From NCBI GenBank assembly GCA_963205285.1, contig CAUJJQ010000090.1:1-14305 (forward strand): DNA of 14,305 bases. Reading direction: 5' to 3'. Source of the DNA: Pseudomonadota bacterium (GTDB lineage Bacteria > Pseudomonadota > Alphaproteobacteria > Sphingomonadales > Sphingomonadaceae). Each line of letters opens with the position of its first letter. Positions within the stretch are counted from its first letter, which is position 1. A program made the position numbers and the translations under genes. Below the pieces are notes generated by a model. It was given only the letters and a program-made list of their open reading frames with translations, was not told the DNA's origin and ran no database searches. Shown here in pieces: positions 5,522-11,073 of this stretch.

Positions 5522-8269
5522 ATGGCATACTCCCCCACAAGGGCGCTGTTCGGCGCACTCTTATTTTCGGCCAGCAGCCTTGCGTTGGCAACCCCCGCAT
5601 TTGCACAGGACGCCGCACCGCAGGACGGCGCCAGCGAAGCGGCTGATGACGGCGACATCGTCGTCGTCGCACAGGGCCGCGCACAGGCACTGAGCGATGT
5701 CCCCGTCGCCGTGTCGGCGGTAACGTCCGAAGCATTGGCCAACAGCGGTGCCAATGACATTCGCCAGCTTAACCAGATCGCCCCTTCGCTGCTCGTTTCC
5801 TCGACCGGCAGTGAAGCCAATGGTTCGGCGCGTATTCGCGGCGTCGGCACGGTTGGCGACAATCCGGGACTGGAATCCTCGGTCTCGGTATTCATCGACG
5901 GTGTTTATCGTTCGCGTTCGGGTATTGGCCTCAATGATCTGGGCGAAATTGACCGCATCGAAGTGTTGCGCGGGCCGCAGGGGACGCTCGGCGGGCGCAA
6001 CAGCTCGGCAGGCCTTATCTCCGTCTATTCGCGCAAGCCCAGCTTTACCTTTGGCGGCAATGGCGAAATTTCCTATGGCAATTATGACGCGCTGCGGGCG
6101 GCTGTCGGCATCACCGGGCCGATATCCGAAACGCTCGCTGCGCGGATTGATGGGGTTTATTCGCGCCGCGACGGTTTCTATTTTGACCCGACCAACAACA
6201 CCGACGTCAACGACCGCGACCGTTTCTTTGTGCGCGGCCAATTATTGTGGGAGCCGAGCGATTCGCTCAGCCTGCGCCTGATTGGCGATTATAGCCGCCG
6301 GACAGAGGCATGTTGCGGCGCGGTCTATGTAGACCGGGTCACCAACCCCTTTGTCGGCAATCTGAACGATCCGGCATCACCGGTCAGCAACCCGGCGCAG
6401 AATAATATCATCAATGTTTTGCGCGATTTGGGCCAACCCATCGCCGCGTTCAACAATGGCTATGACCGCACTTTGTCGGTCAGCCCGGGGCGCAGCTATG
6501 ACGGTGAAACCAGTGACGGCGGCGTTTCGCTCGAAGTCAATTGGGACTTGGGTGGGGCACGCCTGACGTCGGTCACCGGCTATCGCGATTATCGCTCCAG
6601 CCAGGCGTCGGACACAGATTACAGCACAGTCGACATCCTCTATCGCGGCGAAGATGACGATGCGTTCCGGCAGTTCCGCACCTTTAGCCAGGAAATCCGC
6701 CTGCAGGGTGAAGCCTTTGACGGGCACCTCGACTGGCTGATCGGCGGCTATTACGCCAATGAGAAATTGACGCTGACCGACAATCTGCGTTTCGGCAGCC
6801 AATATGGCCGCTTTGCCAGCTGCCGCCTGATTTCGGGTGGTGGGCTTGCCGGGCTTTATTCACCGGGCAGCGCGGGTTGCGTCGCCAGCCAAGCTGTATT
6901 TTCAGGCGCGTTCGGCGCGGCAGGCCCGACCTTGCTCGCTTCCTTGCTGCGTTTGGATGGCATGTCGAACGTCGGCACGACGCTCGACCGTTATCGGCAG
7001 AACAGCCGCAACTATGCGCTGTTCACGCATAATATCGTCCATCTGACCGACAGCTTGGATGTCACATTGGGGCTGCGCTACACCAATGAACGCAAGCGGC
7101 TGAACGCCACCTTTGGCAATGACAATGCGGCCTGTACCGCAAACCAGGCCGCGCTGGTGCCCTTCCTCTCCAACCCTGCACTGGCAGCGGTTGCGGGGGG
7201 CATCATCGGCCTGTCGTGCCAAGGCAATAGCACTGCAGAGCTCAACAATGTCTCCATCGGCGATTCGCGCGGTGAGGATGAGTTCACCGGCACCGCCATC
7301 CTGTCTTGGCGGCCGACCGATGATCTGATGCTCTATACCAGCTATTCGCATGGCTATAAGGCAGGCGGGTTCAACCTCGACCGGTCGGCGTTGAAATCGC
7401 CAATCCTGCCCTTTGCAGCGACGCCGGGTGGGGCGCAATCGCTGGTCGGCAATCTGCAATTCGACAGCGAAACGGTCGATGCCTATGAAATTGGCGCGAA
7501 ATATTCGACCCGCGAGTTCAGCCTGTCGGTCGCTGCGTTCCGGCAGGATTTCTCCAACTTCCAGCTCAACACTTTCAACGGCACCGTCTTCCTCGTCCAG
7601 ACAGTCAATGGCTGCGGCGGCGCAGGGCTGACCGGCGGGCCGGGGGCGGACCGCGACTTGAGCGGGGCAACCGGGGCCTGTGCGCCGGGTGACGTCACCT
7701 GGGGTGTGCGCGCCCAAGGGGTGGAATTGGAAGCAGCCTTGGTGCCGGTGCGCAATTTCCGCATTGCAGCAGGCGTTACCTATGCCAACACCCATTTTAA
7801 CGACGACATTGTCGGCAATCGTGCGGGTGCCCCGCTCGACCCGGCGCTGCGTTATCTGCCGGGTGATAATCTCTCGAACGCGCCGCAACTCGTTACCACG
7901 GGGTCGATTACTTGGACCCCGCCGATTGGCGACAGCGGGATGACCGGCCTCTTCTACGTCGATACGCGGATGACCAGCGACTATAACACCGGCAGCGACC
8001 TGTTCCCGCAAAAGGAACAGGATGGTTATGCCATCGTCAATGCGCGCATCGGCATTCGCGGCGATCAGGATCGTTGGGCGGTCGAACTTTGGGCACAAAA
8101 TCTGTTCAACGTCGATTATTCGCAGGTGGCGTTCAACTCCCCCTTCCAAGCGGGCGGGGCGAGCGCGGCCTTCACCGACGCGACCAATTACCCCGGCGGA
8201 CGGCAGATATTCTCCATGTTCCTTGCCGAACCGCGCACCTATGGCATTACGCTGCGCGGCCGTTTCTAA
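5522..8269 (+). CDS. TonB-dependent outer-membrane receptor
   Basis: This 915-residue outer-membrane active transporter is energised by TonB-ExbBD. The signal peptide (residues 1-28) ends in AFA before QD. A TonB-box-like DIVVVA (45-50) precedes the plug domain (about 55-170), which has typical motifs: PVAVSAVT, ARIRGVG, VSVFIDGVY and the end-of-plug signature IEVLRGPQGTLGGRNSSAG. The rest forms the 22-strand beta-barrel, with strand signatures such as DDLMLYTSYSHGYKAGGFN and a C-terminal strand ending YGITLRGRF with the terminal Phe recognised by BAM. Eight cysteines all fall in four close groups (264/265, 434/453, 538/566, 698/720) within the predicted barrel region. No regulator, inner-membrane transporter or catabolic enzyme lies next to it, so the ligand (siderophore, saccharide, aromatic or other) cannot be deduced. 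It stands 112 nt after pdeM and ends at a strong terminator, so it is probably a single-gene unit. Confidence 0.95.
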   Translation: MAYSPTRALFGALLFSASSLALATPAFAQDAAPQDGASEAADDGDIVVVAQGRAQALSDVPVAVSAVTSEALANSGANDIRQLNQIAPSLLVSSTGSEANGSARIRGVGTVGDNPGLESSVSVFIDGVYRSRSGIGLNDLGEIDRIEVLRGPQGTLGGRNSSAGLISVYSRKPSFTFGGNGEISYGNYDALRAAVGITGPISETLAARIDGVYSRRDGFYFDPTNNTDVNDRDRFFVRGQLLWEPSDSLSLRLIGDYSRRTEACCGAVYVDRVTNPFVGNLNDPASPVSNPAQNNIINVLRDLGQPIAAFNNGYDRTLSVSPGRSYDGETSDGGVSLEVNWDLGGARLTSVTGYRDYRSSQASDTDYSTVDILYRGEDDDAFRQFRTFSQEIRLQGEAFDGHLDWLIGGYYANEKLTLTDNLRFGSQYGRFASCRLISGGGLAGLYSPGSAGCVASQAVFSGAFGAAGPTLLASLLRLDGMSNVGTTLDRYRQNSRNYALFTHNIVHLTDSLDVTLGLRYTNERKRLNATFGNDNAACTANQAALVPFLSNPALAAVAGGIIGLSCQGNSTAELNNVSIGDSRGEDEFTGTAILSWRPTDDLMLYTSYSHGYKAGGFNLDRSALKSPILPFAATPGGAQSLVGNLQFDSETVDAYEIGAKYSTREFSLSVAAFRQDFSNFQLNTFNGTVFLVQTVNGCGGAGLTGGPGADRDLSGATGACAPGDVTWGVRAQGVELEAALVPVRNFRIAAGVTYANTHFNDDIVGNRAGAPLDPALRYLPGDNLSNAPQLVTTGSITWTPPIGDSGMTGLFYVDTRMTSDYNTGSDLFPQKEQDGYAIVNARIGIRGDQDRWAVELWAQNLFNVDYSQVAFNSPFQAGGASAAFTDATNYPGGRQIFSMFLAEPRTYGITLRGRF

Positions 8270-8291
8270 ACATATCCGCGCAATCAAACGG

Positions 8292-8321
8292 GGGGGTGGC
8301 AGCAATGCCGCCCCCTTTTTT
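8292..8321 (+). terminator. Rho-independent terminator of the TonB receptor gene
   Basis: The stem GGGGGTGGC (8292-8300) pairs with GCCGCCCCC (8307-8315), nine pairs including one T·G, around loop AGCAAT, followed by six T (8316-8321). It lies 22 nt after the receptor stop. The T-run overlaps the first bases of the yggS stop codon on the other strand. On the minus strand the tract after the hairpin (CGTTTGATTG) is only weakly U-rich, so any effect on yggS transcripts would be weaker. Confidence 0.9.
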
Positions 8322-9009
8322 ATGCGCGTTCACCAAACAGCGCGCTGCCAACGCGGATATGGGTGGCACCGATGCGCACCGCGGTCGGGAAATCGCCGCT
8401 CATCCCCATCGACAGGCCGGTCAGCCCATGGTCGTCGGCCAGCTTAGCGGTCAGCGCAAACCATGGCGCAGGTTCCAGCCCCAGCGGCGCGACGCACATC
8501 AAGCCAATGATCGGCACGTCGACACCCCGCGCAGCCGCAATCAACGCGCCAACATCAGCCGGTGCGCAGCCACCCTTTTGCGCCGCCCCCTCCAGATTGA
8601 TCTGGATGAAACAGGGGGTGCGCCGGCCGGTTGCATCCATCGCCCTTGCCAGCGCGGCTAGCAGGCTGGGCCGGTCGAGCGAATGGATAACATCGAACAG
8701 CGCCACCGCCTCTGCTGCCTTGTTCGATTGCAATTGCCCCACCATGTGCAGCGTGACGTCCGGATATGCATCGCGCAACGTCGGCCATTTTGCTGCCGCT
8801 TCGGCAACCCGATTTTCACCGAAATGGCGCTGCCCTGCGGCCAGCAACGGCGCAATTTGTTCAGCCCCATGCGTTTTGGAAATGGCGATGCAAGTCACCG
8901 CATCTGCCGCACGGCGCGCATCGGCGAGTCCCCGCGCCACCGCCGCATCGACTGCATCGAGCCGTTGACGCGCTGCCAATACGGCATCCTCTATTGCTTT
9001 ATGCTCCAT
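8320..9009 (-). CDS. yggS: YggS/PROSC-family PLP-binding homeostasis protein
   Basis: This 229-residue cytoplasmic protein binds pyridoxal 5'-phosphate and acts in vitamin B6 and amino-acid homeostasis; the family has no established catalytic reaction. It is a single-domain fold-III barrel related to the alanine racemase N-terminal domain. The PLP-forming lysine is K45 in AISKTHG; other family markers are HFGENRVAEA, HMVGQLQSNK, GLMCVAP, and the phosphate-binding end LSMGMSGDFPTAVRIGATHI followed by RVGSALFG. Length is normal. ATG is at 9009-9007 on the minus strand. No Shine-Dalgarno is visible and a TTATAG -10-like element sits 9 nt upstream, so the transcript may have almost no leader. The gene is divergent from the ThiE-like gene (23-nt gap), and its stop codon abuts the receptor terminator. 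PLP and thiamine genes side by side suggest a shared cofactor theme, but that is inference. Confidence 0.94.
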   Translation of the reverse strand: MEHKAIEDAVLAARQRLDAVDAAVARGLADARRAADAVTCIAISKTHGAEQIAPLLAAGQRHFGENRVAEAAAKWPTLRDAYPDVTLHMVGQLQSNKAAEAVALFDVIHSLDRPSLLAALARAMDATGRRTPCFIQINLEGAAQKGGCAPADVGALIAAARGVDVPIIGLMCVAPLGLEPAPWFALTAKLADDHGLTGLSMGMSGDFPTAVRIGATHIRVGSALFGERA

Positions 9010-9018
9010 AAAGCCGCG

Positions 9019-9025
9019 CTATAAG
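9019..9025. promoter_or_regulatory. Candidate shared divergent -10 element between yggS and the ThiE-like gene
   Basis: The sequence CTATAAG reads TATAAG on the plus strand (9020-9025) and TTATAG on the minus strand (9024-9019). Starting about 7 nt downstream in each direction would give an RNA beginning at or within a base or two of ATG 9033, and one beginning only a few bases before the yggS ATG at 9009. No convincing -35 hexamer is seen at 16-18 nt on either side. AAGGGG (9023-9028) could alternatively be a Shine-Dalgarno for ATG 9033. Confidence 0.35.
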
Positions 9026-9032
9026 GGGCGCG

Positions 9033-9599
9033 ATGCTGCCCCGCCACCCCCCAAAAAGCCCGCCAAAGCCAATGGTGCGCCACTGGTTGATGGGCGATGC
9101 GCGGCTGGGGGATGCTTTGCTGGCCGCTGCGCGCAATCTGCCGCCCAACGGCGCGATTATTCTGCGCCCCCATGCTATGACGGCGGCGCAACTGACCCCT
9201 GCAAATTTGCGCCAACTGCGCGCGATCGCGCGCGCGCGGCGGCATATGCTGTTGCACAGCGCCCGCACGCCCGTCGGCTTTGACGGCGTCCATGCCAGCG
9301 GCGGCAGGCTGCGCGGGCGGGTCAAACCGCTCTGCTTTCCGGTGCATAACCCCCGCGACCTTGCCGCCGCGCGTCGCGCTGGCGCGCGCTATGTCCTGAT
9401 TTCGCCCATATATGCCAGCGCATCGCATGTGGGTGCAGCGGGCATGGGCATGGGCAGGTTCAAACAATTGGCGCAGGCCGCAAAAAAGGCGGGGATGACC
9501 GCCATCGCGCTTGGCGGCATGGATGCCGTGCGCTTTGCCACCATGCGCCGCCACGGCGCGGCAGGATGGGCGGCGATTGGTGCGTGGCTGCTCAGCTGA
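9033..9599 (+). CDS. Divergent thiamine phosphate synthase (ThiE/TenI) family protein
   Basis: This is a protein of up to 188 residues resembling the C-terminal half of the ThiE/TenI TIM barrel. ThiE joins HMP pyrophosphate and thiazole phosphate to make thiamine phosphate; TenI relatives have other roles. Recognisable parts are AIILRP (41-46), DGVHASGG (84-91, where ThiE has DGVHLGQ), LISPIYASASHVG (122-134, the SP-F/Y-xT-SHPG phosphate loop), a Gly/Met-rich turn and IALGGMDAVRF (158-168). The usual Asn-Asp of the IxNDR motif is absent: the equivalent stretch is LLHSARTPVGFDGVH. The Q-x-R-x-K strand is reduced to ILRP. The protein is also shorter than a typical ThiE of about 205-220 residues. 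It may have changed or lost catalysis, so I give no gene symbol. ATG 9072 (MVRHWLMGD) is a plausible alternative start, since the first 13 residues are Pro/Lys-rich and unlike the family. It converges with the next gene, only 2 nt between stops. Confidence 0.75.
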   Translation: MLPRHPPKSPPKPMVRHWLMGDARLGDALLAAARNLPPNGAIILRPHAMTAAQLTPANLRQLRAIARARRHMLLHSARTPVGFDGVHASGGRLRGRVKPLCFPVHNPRDLAAARRAGARYVLISPIYASASHVGAAGMGMGRFKQLAQAAKKAGMTAIALGGMDAVRFATMRRHGAAGWAAIGAWLLS

Positions 9600-9601
9600 T
9601 T

Positions 9602-10297
9602 TTAGAAGCGGAACTGGGTTCCGACATAAACCGCCTGGCTGTCGCGTTGCTGATCAGTCAGCGGGGCGAGGCGGTCATTTTCGCGTTGCAGGCGGACACC
9701 CGCGGTCACATCCACATGGCGCGACAGGCGATAGCTGCCGGTCACATCGACCGAGTAAGCGCGATCAGGGTCGAGCGAGCGCGCCGGCGTGCCCGGCAGC
9801 GAACGCGAATCGAGCCGCATGTCCGCACCAAAGCGCGACGGCGTACGATCGACGATTTCACCGGGGCGGCGCGCCTGTGGCAGCGCGGCGATATTCACCT
9901 CTGCCGGTGTCGCGGCAAAGGCGGTGTAGCCGACCGCCGAACCCAGACGATATGTAACCGGCGTAATCTTGACCGACATAATCGCTTCTTCGCCAGCGGT
10001 CGAATTGGTTGCAATCCCGCTCGGCCGGGCGCGCACAACCAAAGTCACCGCACGATTCTCGGTGCGCGGCAATGCGGGTGTAAAGCGGAAATTGGCGCGC
10101 GCTTCGTCCGACAATTGGGCATAGCGCGCCAGCAAAATGGGGTCGCCGGTGGCAGGGGTAAAGCGCCCGATCAGCGCCGACAGCGCATCGGCGCGCGACA
10201 TGTCGAGTGCGCCTGCGCTGATAGCCGGGCTTGCGACAAGGCCGCCCGCGACGATCGCGGTCAGGCTGGCTGCAAAAAATGCCCGGTCGGACAACAT
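9602..10297 (-). CDS. Exported protein of unknown function with outer-membrane-like C-terminus
   Basis: I do not recognise the family. This 231-residue protein has a Sec signal peptide (MLSDRAFFAASLTAIVAGGL..., likely cleavage after AISA, residue 28). The mature part has an Ala/Arg-rich helical stretch (about 30-70). It is followed by alternating hydrophobic strands, for example RAVTLVVRARPSG (82-94), SVKITPVTYRLGSAVGYTAFA (108-128), YSVDVTGSYRLS (181-192), VDVTAGVRLQ (195-204) and AVYVGTQFRF at the end. The terminal Phe and alternating pattern resemble a BAM-recognised outer-membrane strand, so a small barrel or surface beta-protein is possible. It has no cysteines. The plus-strand reading frame opposite is Arg/Ala/His-rich without a signal or fold pattern, which supports the minus strand as coding. 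ATG is at 10297-10295, with GGTGGAG about 12 nt upstream as a weak ribosome site. It is divergent from the DUF3576 lipoprotein gene across 233 nt. Confidence 0.72.
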   Translation of the reverse strand: MLSDRAFFAASLTAIVAGGLVASPAISAGALDMSRADALSALIGRFTPATGDPILLARYAQLSDEARANFRFTPALPRTENRAVTLVVRARPSGIATNSTAGEEAIMSVKITPVTYRLGSAVGYTAFAATPAEVNIAALPQARRPGEIVDRTPSRFGADMRLDSRSLPGTPARSLDPDRAYSVDVTGSYRLSRHVDVTAGVRLQRENDRLAPLTDQQRDSQAVYVGTQFRF

Positions 10298-10530
10298 GGC
10301 GCAATCGACTCCACCAAATGGATTAGCGGCTGCATTAGCATGGTTTTACCGCCGCGCACCAGTTTTGATGGCGCGCCCCATGCCGATTTTCGTCCGATTT
10401 GTCCCAACTGTTGCACCAAGCGCACAAGTGCACGTCCTCTCATACGAAAAAACCCCCATTACGCGCGCTTGCCGTTGGCCCCGTGCGCGGTTAAGAAGCC
10501 CCGTTCAATTGGCTGAGGATATGCCCCCCG
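10298..10530. promoter_or_regulatory. Divergent intergenic region upstream of the DUF3576 gene and the unknown exported gene
   Basis: This 233-nt gap is the longest non-coding stretch in the window and must hold the start signals for both outward-reading genes. On the plus strand TTGCCG (10469-10474), 17 nt, then TAAGAA (10492-10497) is a weak candidate promoter, giving a leader of about 25 nt. An inverted repeat TGCAC-N11-GTGCA lies at 10412-10432 and could be an operator or chance. No convincing minus-strand promoter or conserved riboswitch was seen. Short open frames crossing it lack coding character. Confidence 0.4.
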
Positions 10531-11022
10531 ATGTCGCGCACGCTTTTTCAAACACCGTCTTTGCGAAACCTTCCCCGCCTTGCGGCACTCTCGCTCGGAG
10601 TCGCGCTGATCGGCCTTACCAGCGCCTGCGCCAATGGCGGCGGCAACGCATCCCCGCGTGCTGACCTTGCCGCACGCACTGTCACCACCATCGGGGTCAA
10701 CGCCTATCTGTGGCGTGCCAGCCTCGATGCCCTGTCCTTTGCCCCGCTGTTACAGGCCGATGCCAATAGCGGCGTCATCATCACCGACTGGTATTCGAAT
10801 CCCAATAATCCGGGCGAACGCATCAAGCTGACCGTGGCGATATTGGACCGCGATTTGCGCGCCGATGCACTGCGCGTTTCGGGCGCGCGCCAGACCGGAC
10901 AGGGCGGCAACTGGACCGACGTTCCCCTGCAAGCTGCCACCGTGCAACGGGTGGAGGAAATCATCCTCACCCGTGCGCGTGACCTGCGCCGCAGCGCGAT
11001 TGCTGGTTCCAGCGACGATTAA
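10531..11022 (+). CDS. DUF3576 domain-containing lipoprotein
   Basis: This 163-residue predicted lipoprotein has an N-terminal signal sequence with two Arg (residues 12 and 16), a hydrophobic core ALSLGVALIGL and lipobox-like T-S-A-C with Cys33. It then has a Gly/Asn-rich linker and the DUF3576 domain (about 48-155). The signature regions are NAYLWRASLDALSFAPL, GVIITDWYSNPNNPGERIKL, and the C-terminal VEEIILTRARDLRR helix. DUF3576 proteins are widespread alphaproteobacterial lipoproteins with no established biochemical function. ATG 10531 is preceded by GAGGA (about 12 nt spacing, long). The gene lies 51 nt before leuS and, with lptE and holA, forms a same-strand run, which suggests co-expression and perhaps an outer-membrane role. 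That functional link is inference from context. Confidence 0.9.
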   Translation: MSRTLFQTPSLRNLPRLAALSLGVALIGLTSACANGGGNASPRADLAARTVTTIGVNAYLWRASLDALSFAPLLQADANSGVIITDWYSNPNNPGERIKLTVAILDRDLRADALRVSGARQTGQGGNWTDVPLQAATVQRVEEIILTRARDLRRSAIAGSSDD

Positions 11023-11034
11023 ACCAGATTTGCC

Positions 11035-11050
11035 CCCGCCATACTGCGGG
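11035..11050 (+). other. Small hairpin in the gap before leuS
   Basis: CCCGC (11035-11039) pairs with GCGGG (11046-11050) around CATACT. A second GCGGGG at 11052-11057 could compete for the same C-run. No U-run follows, so this is not a standard terminator or attenuator, and no leader peptide rich in Leu codons is visible. Confidence 0.25.
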
Positions 11051-11073
11051 CGCGGGGCGCAACAGGAATCATA

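Noticed and set aside
6902..8305. A 467-codon open frame on the minus strand
   Set aside because: It is opposite the receptor barrel, with no signal, motif or ribosome site. Its start would lie inside the terminator region of the receptor gene.
9000..9072. TPP riboswitch before the ThiE-like gene
   Set aside because: The gap is only 23 nt and lacks the CTGAGA-type core. There is no room for the aptamer unless it lies inside yggS, where I do not see it.
9221..9240. GC-alternating run around CGCGATCGCGCGCGCGG as a possible special site
   Set aside because: It lies inside the ThiE-like coding region and encodes Ala/Arg codons normal for this composition. A short CG-alternating run is expected by chance here.
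9566..10516. A 316-codon plus-strand open frame
   Set aside because: It overlaps the end of the ThiE-like gene and the whole minus-strand exported gene. It is Arg/Ala/His/Cys-rich with no fold pattern, whereas the minus frame has a signal peptide and beta-strand end.
11023..11073. T-box or Leu-leader attenuator before leuS
   Set aside because: There is no T-box sequence, no Leu-rich leader peptide and no U-run after the small hairpin; T-boxes are not expected in Alphaproteobacteria.
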